Source: Hoplostethus atlanticus (taxonomy: Eukaryota > Chordata > Actinopteri > Trachichthyiformes > Trachichthyidae). Taken from it: a stretch of 64,000 nt of DNA. The stretch lies in contig JAXDDX010000072.1 in the NCBI GenBank assembly GCA_034670405.1, positions 1,240,001-1,304,000 of the forward strand, read 5' to 3'. Below are positions 47,201-56,194 of this stretch, piece by piece; positions within the stretch are counted from its first letter, which is position 1, and each line of letters begins with the position of its first letter. Both the position numbers and the translations under genes were made by a program. Under the pieces are notes generated by a model. It searched no databases. It was not told the origin of the DNA and saw only the letters and a program-made list of their open reading frames with translations.

Positions 47201-50200
47201 CAGCCCTTCCATGCTGAGGAAGGATTGACCACCAACAGATCCCCTTGTCTTAAAAACAAAATTGGATATCCTCCCAGCAGTCCAGCCCTTCTGCTCTTTT
47301 CCCAGTAAAGCACCCTGAAAGCTCAAATCAGGAAGTCCAAGATGCTGAAGTGCTACAAAGGCCAGACAGCTGCTTCATTATTTATCCTCCATGATTATAT
47401 GGGGGGTGTGGGCCACTTTAATGCAACCATATACAGCCGTGACATCAGCCGTTTGGTTGGAATGAAAACCTGCAAACTCTTTGGCCTTGATGGCACAAGG
47501 TTGACAACCGATGATATGTCACCTATAACCTTACAACACTTCCAACTAAAACACTTTACATCCTGTACTGATCATTTAGACAAAAGTCATCTTTGAGTGC
47601 ACCAAAACAACCTTCTAATATTCCATAAAAAAGGTGCTCCACTTACATCTGATTTGGTGGACATATCCTCCATGTCAGAGTCATTGGGGTCTACCAACTC
47701 CTGAAAGGGTGGCAGCGTTGGCGCTTTCCTGCGCTCTGCCTCTTCGCCTTCTGGCCGCAATTTACCCGGCCGCATCTGCGATCTATCCTTCAACAGTTTC
47801 TTATCCGAGTGTTGGGCATCTGAACCAGACGTCTGCTTCCCCGATAAATCCACAAAGCCCTTTTTGCGCTTTTTGGTCACATGATCGTCACCGTCAGGGA
47901 CATGCAGGCGTTTGCTGAGCCCCATACCATGTGAGATCACCTCAGTCCGGTGCTCCTTGGACAAGGACTTGGGCTCCTTGAAGCCCATCTTAGGATTTAC
48001 ATCTCGAAGTGGCTGGTTCTCTTTGGGTTTCCTGGAAGGTTCTTTGGGGGCTTTGCTGGGTTCCCAGCCAGAGTCTCTGAAGGCACTTTTGGGCTCTTTC
48101 AAGTCTTTTGGAGGCTTCTCTTTGTGGTCCTTGGAGGGTTTGTGGAGTTTGGAGAAGCTGCTGCTGTTGGTGCTGGTGGTTGTGGGCGTGGTGAGAAGAG
48201 TAGTACTGCTTCCTTTGGAGCAGTCCTGTGGATCAAAGCCAACAAATTAAAATGCTATATTGCAGGAACATATCCCAAATTACAAAGGACTGTACAATTA
48301 GCAGGCTTTTGCTTCTTGTTTTTTAGTCTAGATCATGGCTTCTAAGCTACGCGATAGCATCTTGACAAGTGTGGTAAGTGTGGTATGGGTGGGCTGAAGT
48401 CACTCAGGAAAACTCTTATGACTTTTAGGGAATTTGGTTCTAAATTACACAGAACCTCATAAGATGAGGAAAAAAGGATTATGGTAACGGGAAGACTGAC
48501 AGGGTCAGTGGGAAAGGATGACAGGACATAATTAGCTAGTATGAAATGCTGGTGTCTGACATGGGGCCATAGAGCTGTGATAATAGCTGGCATGGTGTCA
48601 TCTTTTAAAAACACTTCTTTTAAAACTTGCTTTTACCTAATTTCATCCAACTATGGAAACCATCTTTGATTGACTTTCACCTTGTGTCCCCACTGTCCAG
48701 CTTTGAAATGACCTTTTTTCTTACATTTTGATTGACCTACCCTTCTGCGCTAGAATGGTTTTGATTTATTTTTGTATTTTATTATCATTTATCCATTTAT
48801 TCCTGTTCTCAGCCGTTTCTTTTACTCAGTGCTATATAAATATAAGTGCTATATAAATAAAAGTTATTATGATTACTATTATTAGAGCATAACTGAATCA
48901 ATAGAGAATGCAAGCACCAAAACAACCCACTGACCCAAAAGATTTCTTAATATATGAAAAATATAGTACCCATTTTGGTTCATTTTCCTTACTCTGCTTG
49001 TTCACATATAATAAGGAGCATAGAACATGTGTTGTTTATTTGATTGTCACATTGTAGTTTATGTTGTGTTGTTTGGTGACTTTGTACTGCACTTTAAACT
49101 TCATGTAGAACTTCTCAAATGGATACTTCGCAGACAACAAAGTGAGCAAAAACTAGACAACTAGGACACTTTCATCTGCAGCCTTTTACAAATTAGAAAA
49201 TTTGCACACCACTCTGCAGTTTGTCATTACCATCGATGGAAAGAGGTCCAAAAAGGGTCTTCCCAGGCCCTATCGATGGGCTTTAAGAGCAAACTTTGGA
49301 CTTCTTTTGTCTAGTGATGAGCCGCCTTAAAAGTGGCACGAAGGGCAATGTGGAGATAGGAGGAAATGTGTTCACTCCAACGACGGGGGTCGTTTTTCCC
49401 AGGGTCGCACCTCCAGCCCCCTTGTCAATATTTCATCAATGCAGTAAACCCATTAAAGCAGTCTAGACGGCGGGGTGTGTTACGACTCTGCCCAACCACC
49501 TCTAAAACCTTTCATTTTGTCCATCTGCTCGTGACCCCGGGACCTCAGGATGTAAAGCTGACGGCTCCACTCTAAACTCCAGCATGCCCCTCCAACCCAG
49601 CCAACTTTCTTACTTGGTTCTCTCCCAAGGAAACTAGACATAAAAAGCGGTTTCATCTCCCAGAGGTTTAGTGCTCTGGAAGTGAAACACAGCGTCTTAT
49701 ACAGCCATGATCAATTAACTGATCACAAAAGCGTAAGGGTTTTAATAAACCTGTCAGCAGGTTAGTAGGTCTGCCAAGTACATGCAGAACTATGAATAGG
49801 CTATAATAATGAATCGCTAGAGTGGAACTGAAAACAGCTGATGAAGAAATTACTTTTTATAGGAAGATAATCTTTTCAAGTATACTAGAGAACTGGATTA
49901 TTCTGCATAGTATTTGGAACTACAACAAATATGTTTTCCATAATAAAACCTCTAGTCAAACAAAAAACATTGTGATGATATAAATGTACAGAAAGACAGC
50001 AATGTGTTAGCCATGAGACATTGGTGGACAATGATGGTAGAATAGCTATCTCTGTGTGTGTGACCTCCTGCTCCACAAGTAATTCATCACACACAGTCTG
50101 TTTAGATTGGAAACTGTTTCCATGTGCAATGGGCCTCATCTAACCCGGCTCTTAAATGACACCATTTAGAGGGACTAAAAATAACACGTAATGGAAGCAA

Positions 50201-53200
50201 CATGCCAGTTTATTGACATACATGATTTAGTGCTGCAGCAGATAATGCCTCAAAGCACCTATCTGTGACCCGGTAGATATCAACGGCTTGCTTTGATGCC
50301 AAGCTTTCATGTCTCTCTCCCCCATCTCTCACAATTGCATACTATAGTAAAGTGGTAATGCCATGATAGTAATCTTCTACAAGACAGTATATGAAATTGT
50401 AATCTTCCACGCACATGAGGCTGCGGAAGGGCATTAAATCAAAATTATGAGCGTCTGCAAACCCACTGGTAGATTGAGATGCACAGCAAGTCTGTATGTG
50501 TCATTGGAATAAGTGCATGTGCCTGAGCGGCAGCCAAGATATATTTTGCTTGAGCCAAAAGTTGAATGTCTTTGAAATCCGCAGAGTTAAAATATCTTGG
50601 GACGTCTTTGAACCTGCCATATATGTGAGGATTAGGGCCTGGAGACTTTGAAGGGGTAAAAGGGTCTCTGGTATGGGTGGGGAGCAAGCAGAGAGGGTGA
50701 TTTAGCTCCAGGCTGTACCTGGAAACTCAAACTGACCTTTGACCCGTGGAAGCTCTTGCTCTTCTTTGGGTCGGAGAGGGTAGATGTAAGCGAGCTGTTG
50801 GGAAGCGTAGGCAGCTTCAGGTGCTGGCCGAAGAGGGAGGTAGAGCCCTCCTGCATTACCATCACCTGCCAGAGGGACAGCGATATACAAGCCCAAATTA
50901 TGACTATTCTTTATGCGACTAGTTTCAACAGTTCATAACTAGATACATGGATGGCTGTTCTGTTGTTCAGAATGATAAACGAATGCAGAAATCTTTTAAT
51001 AAATCAATTTCTTAGTGACAAAAGAGCATTTGCAGCGTAACATGGTCTAGTGGGCAAAATACACAGTGATTCAAAAATATTCACCACTTTTGGTATTTTA
51101 TAACTACAAGGAAACCTGTGCAAACTGCAAATTAGCATTGGAATACATGTGCATGCATGTTTAATATTAAGAGGCTCTGGCGTGTTCTTTCTTTCTATCT
51201 AAAATAAATGTAATTATTGGTTATATCAAGGGGTCTGGTGTGAACTAAGGGATGGCTTTTGGTCGACTCAAGGAAGACTCAAGGACGGCTGGTGGAACAG
51301 CGCATTGCCATCTTCAATGCCAAGAGCAGCAAATGTCTACAAAGCACACATTCAAACACCTAAAACTGTCTGTTATTGCTGGAATCCCCTTGCAGACAGT
51401 CATTACATGGCTAGTATGACGGCAAGGAGGTGCTAGTAAAGGAAAGACGGCACAACTACTTCAGTGGGTCTACATGTGAGTGTGCTGGTACATGAAGATG
51501 AAGAAGATCCCCAGTCGGGGGAAAAAAGTCCAAGTGTAGACATAAGCACTGTTATCGTTACATGCAAAGCAATTTCAGCCCACTTTAAATTTATAGTCCA
51601 TGCGTGCGCCTGATAAGCTTGTTTCACCCATGGGCCCCAAAGCATGTCAGATATCTTACTTTCGAGTCTTCTGAGCTTCGTTTGTGAGGATCCCGTTGCT
51701 GTTAAGAACAGAAAGACAATATTAGTGAACTAGACGGTGATCAGCTACAGTCTAGCTGTGTAACCTCCTAACGGGACCAAAAAAGCGTTGCCAAATAGTC
51801 ACTCTTTAATTAAGCTATGTCCAGGTCTGTGTGCCTGATGCCAAAACCATTCCCTTGAAAACCAATGTACATTTTATGGATATCGTCATATGTACAGCAC
51901 ACCAATGATTGGTGTGTTGCCGGAATAGGGAGGGGGGTGGCGCACGTTATTGCACATTGTACATTAGGTCATAGACCTTTAGGTAATGAGAATCTACCCC
52001 TGATAACTAGGAATGTGGGTTTCAACATGGTCTATGTCAGCACTTGAGTTTTCCTTGAGGCTAAGAAGGGGGTGGAGGGGAAAGTAAATACAGAGCACTT
52101 AGCTCCAGTCATAAAACCTCCAGACTGCAGGGGTCCTCTGGCTGGGGGCCAACAGACTGCCTGCACCCGACACTAAGGTAGCAAATAGAGGTAAACCAAC
52201 ACCAGTTTATCAGAAATTATATGAGGACGGAGTGCTTTATTAAGTAGATTGCTAGTATTGGCCTATAAATAAAATACTAATGATGATAAATGCTCATAAA
52301 ACAGAAGACACACTTTTTAACAAAGGCTAGAGAATATAGCTTATTTTATAAACACTGGTCAAACAGTTTATTGGCATACTGTCAAAAACAACTTACTCTG
52401 AATAGGTTAACACAGTGGTTCTCAATCCTGGTCCTGGAGTACCACCGCCCTGCTGGTTTTCACCCTAATCTATCACTCCATCTAACCAGGGACTGATTTA
52501 TACCTGGAATGCAAGGTGAATGCAATTAACTGCCACAGCAGGGCTGTGGTACTCCAGGACCAGGATTGAGAACCACTGGGTTAACAGATCAAGTGTAATC
52601 GGTTAGGTCTAATAAAAAAAGAATGGCCTGCATAGCCAAGGCTTCCTCCTGCTGAAAAGGTTTCATATTGCACCAAAGCTCATGTTGTACTCATATCATG
52701 ACAGCTTGATTTGCCAATCGGACTATCAGTAATCAGGATCCAGATACCGATCGGCACAGCTCTGGTAGCAACAGCCAACTGAACCAGCGTTAATCATGAG
52801 TTAAGCCCTCTTGTCAGTCCACAGCTATCCATTAAGCATCATCCTGCATGTATACATTAAGGTCCAAGGTCTCGCACCTAGAAGTGTTTCAGGACTTTCA
52901 TCCAAGCCTATCTACAACATCTGTCCTTATTTCAAAAGGCATCTAAGACTACAGAGCAAGTGTAAGAAGTGTCGTATTACTATATAAACACTACGGACAA
53001 TAAATACATGCAGGTCATCAGGGTACCTTTGGGGTACATCTAGGTTTTCCTGTAAATCACAACCTGATGAAGGCATAGAGCTGAAACATCTTGGCGAGAA
53101 AAATATTTTTCATCATTTCTTTACAGGATTAAAGTTATAAATTTTTACTAGATAGGAGGTAGAAGTTTGTATACTTCATGACAGTCTGCCAAAATTGTAA

Positions 53201-54767
53201 AACATTTCATTAGATTTGGTTCATTGATGATCTAAAAATCCATGTTCTGAGTTTGAGGTTGTACCCTGCTATAGGGATGGGCCAGTGGTAACCTAGAAGT
53301 GAGAGAAGCCTCAAACAACTACTGTCAAAGTTGCATTTGAGCAATGCATTTAAACCCCCAACTAGAAAACTGTGGCTGTTCTGGGCAGCTCCCAGTGTGA
53401 ATGTATGGAACTGTATAAGTGTAGCAGGGTGTTGCTGGAAAAGAGCACGGAGCTCATGGTGACTTTCCCTGGACAAATAAAAGGGGAAAAAAAAGGGGCT
53501 TCAGAGCAAAGCGTCTGTGTTGCATTAAGAAACGTCAGTCACTCTCCATAGCTTCCTACTTCCACCTTTAGATATCCCAGCCCCCCCCTCCTACCCCTCC
53601 GGCTTTCAGCAGCTTCCTACGAAACTCCTCCGTCGGGTTGTTGAAGGTGAGCTTCTCGCAGCGCAGATGATTGACAGGCGGGTGGCCGTCCAAGTGTAGG
53701 AACAGGTCGTAGTCAAAGCGAACTTTCTTCGGTTCTTCCTGAGGGCAGCGGTGGTCCATACACAGAGGGAAAAGAGGAGGAACAGTCAAAATCCCAGGCA
53801 ATTAGAACTTCACCGTTATGATCTCTTTTCATCAACTCCATTATATTGCATTACACACAGTCCATATTCTTTCCCAGTTATTCAACCCAACAAGTAACTA
53901 TAAACATGGTCTGAATTAGAGGTGACATTAACAAAGAAAGAAGACAAAAAATGTCTAAACGCTCCATGATGCAGAGCCACATTGGGTTGGGCTAGACTAG
54001 TCAAGCCCCACCCATGATGCATTCTCATTTGTCTAGTTAATTTTATGGTACTTTGTAGGCCATTTTTAATTTTCTTGAGGATTACCTCAAGAAACCTCTG
54101 GCTGTTAATTTGACAGAAAATAGCCCATAGCCGTAACAGTTTTAACAGTTTCATGTTGACACAGCTAATTTCTCAACCCCCCATCCTTGTTGAAAAAATG
54201 TGCGAAATGGGAGAAGTCTTTTTCAGGTAAAACTGGGAGCTCCCCTTCACAGGTCAAGGAAAATGCAACCACAATTATGCTGTTTTGTACCGTTTGATTC
54301 TGTCATGGTAACATTTCTTCTGAACTAATTCATTTACACATTATACATAATTGTGTAACCTACATTGTGGCAAAAAACATTGGACTCTTTAATGCTCCCA
54401 GATATTTTACCATCAATCATAAATCTTTGACCCAAATAACTCCTTCCTGTTAACTTTTACGTTTGGCGTGGTCTTGTTAGACCAATGAAAACATGTCATG
54501 GGGCTTGACTGGTCTAGCCCAATGAGAAGGTCATGCCCCGTCCAAATTTTTACTGAAACTTGGTCATTAACACTCAAACTGTATGCCTGACTGCTAAATC
54601 AAATTGTGATGTATTTTTATTTGACCTCATTTTTAAAAATAAACAATATTGTTGGTGGTAGCTTGGTAGAATTATTAAATGTACCTTATTTCTGAAGTAA
54701 ACTTCAATGGGCAAGATGAAGCCTGCGTATCCAGACTCCTCCACTTTGTATGGTGGATCCTTGCACA
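32160..54767 (-). CDS. mllt3: AF9/MLLT3, YEATS-domain super elongation complex subunit (5' end outside window)
   Basis: AF9 binds acetylated or crotonylated histone H3 through its YEATS domain and recruits AFF1/4-P-TEFb or DOT1L through its C-terminal AHD (family knowledge). Exons, minus strand 5' to 3': 54685-54767, 53595-53738, 51660-51698, 50737-50865, 47647-48225, 38032-38101, 35623-35761, 35362-35461, 34757-34825, 34535-34606, 32160-32291. Each has AG/GT borders and all phases join. They give 517 residues after a split Val, so about 582 in total if the unseen N terminus matches human (568). Seen: acyl-pocket ESGYAGF, histone-contact FDYDLFLHL, basic TKKRKK, acidic [12 protein letters not shown], and [29 protein letters not shown]9 residues dominate ([19 protein letters not shown]). 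The human poly-Ser run is replaced by short Thr/Ser-rich sequence, and one exon is ENL-like. The promoter and first exon(s) lie beyond 64000. Confidence 0.95.
32340..32590. repeat. hAT-like MITE family copy in the last mllt3 intron
   Basis: GTCGTCTACCTCTGATATGA, GGTTGTCTATGGGAAGCCCT, TTCTAATGAGACATTTGATG and AATATCAGCATCAGGCCTTC match the copies at 18008 and 39583. It begins about 50 bp from the last-exon acceptor. Confidence 0.7.
33999..34508. mobile_element. TTAA-flanked repeat next to an mllt3 donor
   Basis: TTAA at 33995-33998 and 34509-34512. Ends read AGAAAAAAAAACACC and, on the minus strand, AGGAAAGCTCCGCCC. The interior (CATGCATTTCTGGGTCGATT; CCAAATTCTCCACTGACAG) recurs at 26460-26500 and 57600-57640. 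The ends match poorly beyond AG.AAA, so the exact borders rest on the TTAA pair. Confidence 0.6.
34535..34606 (-). CDS. mllt3: mllt3 visible exon 10: first half of the AHD
   Basis: 24 codons, [19 protein letters not shown] then HILQQ. Human AF9 has LRERHILQQ; here Gly replaces that Arg. Donor CAG|GTGAGC. The TTAA-flanked repeat at 33999-34508 ends about 22 bp past this donor. Confidence 0.95.
34757..34825 (-). CDS. mllt3: mllt3 visible exon 9
   Basis: 23 codons, [18 protein letters not shown] then IDCDK, leading into the AHD. Donor AAG|GTACAC. Confidence 0.94.
34878..35165. repeat. hAT-like MITE family fragments in an mllt3 intron
   Basis: 34900-35035 holds a GGCCAAGAGTACGCAGGTGA block and 35010-35165 the GGAGAGTTTTAGTGTCCCAT, ATTGGTATCGGCCTTCAAAA and ATATCGGTCGAACCCTAG blocks. 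The latter is a family terminus. Confidence 0.7.
35362..35461 (-). CDS. mllt3: mllt3 visible exon 8: serine-rich segment
   Basis: Completes an Arg codon, then [20 protein letters not shown] and LLKTSNNQ, as in human VSLSDGSDSESSS..LLKTNNNQ. Donor CAG|GTAAAA. Confidence 0.94.
35623..35761 (-). CDS. mllt3: mllt3 visible exon 7: acidic segment
   Basis: Completes a Val codon, then [20 protein letters not shown], an Asp/Glu run, MDSDMERP and a His/Thr-rich end THLTHHQR. Human AF9 has GPLRSIMKDLHSDDNEEES here. The split Val and Leu before GPL are extra relative to human. Ends in phase 2. Confidence 0.93.
35880..36030 (+). repeat. tRNA-like SINE head fragment
   Basis: ATGGTCCAGTGGGCACTTGC resembles an A box and GGTTGCCGTTCGATTCCAG a B box with three extra bases. 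The spacing is tRNA-like but no cloverleaf closes, so it is read as a SINE relic, not a tRNA gene. Confidence 0.4.
37100..37760. promoter_or_regulatory. Candidate conserved non-coding/enhancer block in an mllt3 intron
   Basis: About 650 bp without simple repeats or recognised transposon pieces, AT-rich, and dense in homeodomain-type and other factor words (CTTAATTAATAG near 37413, TTTTTAATTAGAG near 37559, CCTGGCCTAATTGCC near 37419, TTTAATCATAATC near 37676). Both strands lack coding frames over most of it. That texture is typical of vertebrate intronic enhancers, but conservation was not tested. Confidence 0.3.
38032..38101 (-). CDS. mllt3: mllt3 visible exon 6: [10 protein letters not shown] segment
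   Basis: 23 codons plus one base, [18 protein letters not shown] to HHKRQ. The acceptor is CTTCTTCTTCCCAG, and its upstream flank (38122-38175) matches a dispersed MITE family. Donor AAG|GTAATT. Confidence 0.93.
38112..38180. repeat. hAT-like MITE fragment abutting the acceptor of mllt3 visible exon 6
   Basis: TTTTGAATTGAAGCTGCCGC and TAGCCAATATTGTGTGCAGA align with 11563-11600 (TTTTTAAGCTGCCAGTAGCC..AATATTTTGCACC). Confidence 0.6.
38395..38960 (+). repeat. LINE-like 3' region ending in a GGGCTATACAAATAAA tail
   Basis: It contains TTTGTGGGAGTTTTTCCTTG, GGTCTAAGGCTGGGGGATGT and AAGGGCTATACAAATAAATG, the end form of a very common teleost repeat, possibly an L2-group 3' UTR. The identification of the parent is from memory. 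Lies in the 9.5-kb mllt3 intron. Confidence 0.55.
39718..42512 (+). mobile_element. hAT transposon with decayed transposase, bounded by 8-bp target duplication
   Basis: Ends read TAGGGGTGCACAATAT and, on the minus strand, TAGGGATGCACCAATATG. The flanks GTATCAGC (39710-39717) and GTATTAGC (42513-42520) are an 8-bp duplication with one mismatch. Length is 2795 bp. The interior near both ends repeats ATCGGTATC-like words, frequent in hAT subterminal regions. It sits in the largest mllt3 intron, transposase on the strand opposite to the gene. 41830-42500 is AT-rich and non-coding. Confidence 0.92.
39952..41826 (+). pseudogene. hAT (ZBED-like) transposase relic
   Basis: A hAT transposase moves DNA with a DDE catalytic core and an N-terminal BED zinc finger. 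Pieces in order: 39952-40122, a 56-residue frame with CNTC and HLKNRH (BED finger) then a stop; near 40440, [11 protein letters not shown] (first catalytic Asp); near 40650, [12 protein letters not shown] (second Asp) and [10 protein letters not shown]; 40751-41146, an insertion-domain segment with [13 protein letters not shown]; 41184-41330, [18 protein letters not shown]; 41610-41826, the C-terminal dimerisation region with [16 protein letters not shown] (catalytic Glu). At least five frame changes or stops break it, so it is dead, but each block is well preserved, suggesting moderate age. Confidence 0.92.
42598..42615. repeat. Poly-C/poly-G tract, 18 bases
   Basis: C18 on the plus strand. 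Similar C or G tracts lie at 26523-26538, about 60925-60938 and about 62820-62832. Such runs can form quadruplexes and are prone to length error in assemblies. Confidence 0.9.
42950..43045. repeat. hAT-like MITE family fragment
   Basis: AAAGATATTGAATAGCAGCA and CATCTTCAAAACCCACATCA then GGGTTTGGCTGAG resemble the family terminus but are eroded. Confidence 0.45.
43050..44290. other. mllt3 intron, no feature recognised
   Basis: AT-rich intronic sequence with a short GT run at 43433-43448. Nothing else identified. Confidence 0.4.
44297..44470 (+). pseudogene. tRNA-Leu-like relic or tRNA-Leu-derived SINE head
   Basis: GTCAGGATGGCTGAGAGGTC then TAAGGCACCAGGATTCCAGG is the 5' half of a vertebrate tRNA-Leu (usual form GTCAGGATGGCCGAG.GGTC). 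About 95 bp further on, GAGGCGTGTGAGCCATCAC followed by AATCAGG looks like a damaged 3' half (usual GAGGCGTGGGTTCGAATCCC). With the B box destroyed and an insertion in the middle it cannot fold as a tRNA. Confidence 0.55.
44500..47600. other. mllt3 intron, no element with clear borders
   Basis: Mostly unique-looking. 47440-47520 carries a TGAAAACCTGCAAACTCTTT-like block resembling the 34990-35010 MITE piece. Reading frames on both strands lack domains. Confidence 0.4.
47647..48225 (-). CDS. mllt3: mllt3 visible exon 5: large basic/serine-rich linker
   Basis: 193 codons: [11 protein letters not shown].., a Thr/Ser-rich stretch in place of the mammalian poly-Ser, [30 protein letters not shown], a bipartite-like basic patch [10 protein letters not shown], and [18 protein letters not shown]. 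Human AF9 has matching KPKENKPLK and LPPF..VDPNDSD. The region is disordered and carries the nuclear localisation signal. Acceptor ATCCACAG, donor GAT|GTAAGT. Confidence 0.95.
48660..48885 (+). repeat. LINE-like 3' tail fragment
   Basis: AGTGCTATATAAATATAAGT and GTGCTATATAAATAAAAGTT form a duplicated tail like those of fish L2-type LINEs. The upstream 150 bp is T-rich and anonymous. Confidence 0.4.
48886..50736. other. mllt3 intron, no feature recognised
   Basis: No repeat boundary or coding exon found between visible exons 5 and 4. AT-rich, with short unremarkable frames. Confidence 0.4.
50737..50865 (-). CDS. mllt3: mllt3 visible exon 4: ENL-like exon
   Basis: 43 codons starting [13 protein letters not shown] and ending [13 protein letters not shown], phases 0-0. 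Human ENL (MLLT1) has VMVMPEG and SDPKKTKPSHGSK right after its YEATS domain; human AF9 as I recall it lacks this. Acceptor TGGCAG, donor AAG|GTCAGT. Confidence 0.9.
51660..51698 (-). CDS. mllt3: mllt3 visible exon 3: 39-nt microexon
   Basis: Thirteen codons, [13 protein letters not shown]. The acceptor is preceded by a strong pyrimidine tract (TTGTCTTTCTGTTCTTAACAG) and the donor AAA|GTAAGA is near consensus. It lies in the right order with phases 0-0. DPHKRSS resembles DPNRS, which follows KAGG in human AF9. Too short to be proven by coding content alone; probably an alternatively spliced cassette. Confidence 0.7.
52413..52578. mobile_element. Small hAT MITE with perfect ends and perfect target duplication
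   Basis: The two ends are 33-bp perfect inverted copies starting CAGTGGTTCTCAATCCTGGT. GGTTAACA flanks both sides (52405-52412 and 52579-52586), an exact 8-bp duplication. The 100-bp interior contains no frame. Total 166 bp. Lies in the mllt3 intron between visible exons 2 and 3. Confidence 0.97.
53595..53738 (-). CDS. mllt3: mllt3 visible exon 2: end of YEATS domain
   Basis: 48 codons from [16 protein letters not shown] to RRKLLKAGG, including [18 protein letters not shown]. The second Asp of FDYD corresponds to human Asp103, a histone H3 contact. Donor GGG|GTAGGA, phase 0. Confidence 0.95.
54685..54767 (-). CDS. mllt3: mllt3 visible exon 1: YEATS acyl-pocket strand
   Basis: Encodes (V)[16 protein letters not shown] and PIEVYFRNK. 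The Tyr of SGYAG corresponds to human Tyr78, which sandwiches the acyl-lysine. It starts in phase 1 after TTCATTGCAG; donor AAG|GTACAT. Confidence 0.95.
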
Positions 54768-55745
54768 CTGCAATGAAAGAGAAAATCGGTTCTTCACTTG
54801 GATTATAGGAAAAAAAAACCTCGACCTTGAAATCAACACGACTGACAAATATAAAAACTGACACAATGTGAGCAAATTAATTCAGTTCTATAGAGTGCAA
54901 AACAGCAGTCTTCCCCTGACCGCTCTCGAGTGTGTATTAAGTGGGTTTGTGTGTACTTGTGTGTTTATTAGTGGTGTGTGTGTAATCAAGGCCATTTCAT
55001 TTCATTGTGTAATTTAATGGTTTGTGAAAACTAAAGCCTAGCGCTAACAAACACCACCCGTAGACCCAGCTCAGAAAGTAGCACTCCATTCACAGAAATA
55101 GGGCTCATCTAAATAATTTCCCTGTGAAAATCAGGGGGAGAAATGTATGAAAGCATATCTGACTTTTGCCTTTGCGTCAGAGGGTCCTACAGTGTGAAAC
55201 CTATCACTGCCAGTGAATGTACGGAGCCAGTAAGCAGTTTTAGTGGCTCACGGGATCTCATGGGATCTCATTAAGGACAACTCCCATTTCCATCTCCCAT
55301 TTGATGCATCAATTCCAAAAATTGTGGCTTAAATTAGAGGCAGAGATCTCAAAGCTTGGGAATCCAACCAACTCTTGACAACTCTTCCCAGCAGGCCTTT
55401 TAAGACAAACAACCTGTACTAGAGCTCAGGGGTTCTTCCCTGGAGATGTTTGTTTACCAGCCTCCATCCCATAGGACTTTGCAGAAAGAGTAGCAATCAA
55501 GTCTATGCATGTGGTGAATGTGTTTACTCATAGTGGAACACCTTAAAGCAAAAGCCTTGCATCTAGCTCTGTGACACAATTCTTAACTTTGATTTATATT
55601 TAACACTCCAGCACAAACTTGCACAGAAAAATCCTATTTGGCCCATTAGAGTTGGGATATTACATCAGCGATCACGACTTGCCGGCACTGACTGAGAGGT
55701 GGCTGACAATGCCCAGGCACTAGAAAAGCCATTTCAGGTTATTAT
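54768..55745. other. mllt3 intron (upstream of first visible exon), no feature recognised
   Basis: Short GT-rich patch at 54930-54985; otherwise ordinary intron. The exon encoding the first ~60 YEATS residues is not here. Confidence 0.45.
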
Positions 55746-55749
55746 TCAT

Positions 55750-56194
55750 TAGGCTTGAACCGATATCTGTTTTGAAAGCTGATCCTGATATCGGTATTTT
55801 CAGACTGAAGTCGCCAACTTTGTGCATATATATTTTTTGCACCCAAGTATTCAATGTTGCCCCCAGATTTTTATTTGTCAGAGTGGAAAAGCGTCTTAAC
55901 AGCATTTACACTACACTAAAACTCTATTGGAAGGAATACTAATGAAATTATTTTGAGTGGTTTTACATGAAAAAAAAAATATATATATAAAAACATAATA
56001 AGTTAATGAATAAATTAAATGTACAAAGAAAGTTAATGTCACTGCAGGTTTTGAAGACCAGGTTGTTTTTAATGTAGCTGTGGTCAGGGAGGTCATATCA
56101 GACGTGGGTGACCTGACTGGCCGATATTCCATATTCAATAAAAGGCCAATATCGGCTCGATATATTGGCAAACACAAATATTGGTCTAACCCTA
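55750..56194. mobile_element. Complete hAT-like MITE, reference copy of the window's commonest family
   Basis: Left end TAGGCTTGAACCGATATCTG; right end on the minus strand TAGGGTTAGACCAATATTTG. Internal order: GCTGATCCTGATATCGGTAT, GAGTGGAAAAGCGTCTTAAC, CAGGTTTTGAAGACCAGG, AGCTGTGGTCAGGGAGGTCA, AATAAAAGGCCAATATCGGC. Pieces of this order recur at 3930, 4572, 11533, 12257, 18008, 26936, 32340, 34990, 38112, 39583 and 42950. No clear 8-bp duplication is visible. Confidence 0.8.

Noticed and set aside
47634-48345. Plus-strand frames of 94-131 codons opposite the large mllt3 exon
   Set aside because: Shadows of the real minus-strand exon.
32160-54767. Naming the gene mllt1 (ENL) because of the VMVMQEG exon
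   Set aside because: The YEATS, linker and acidic segments all match AF9 better; only one exon is ENL-like.
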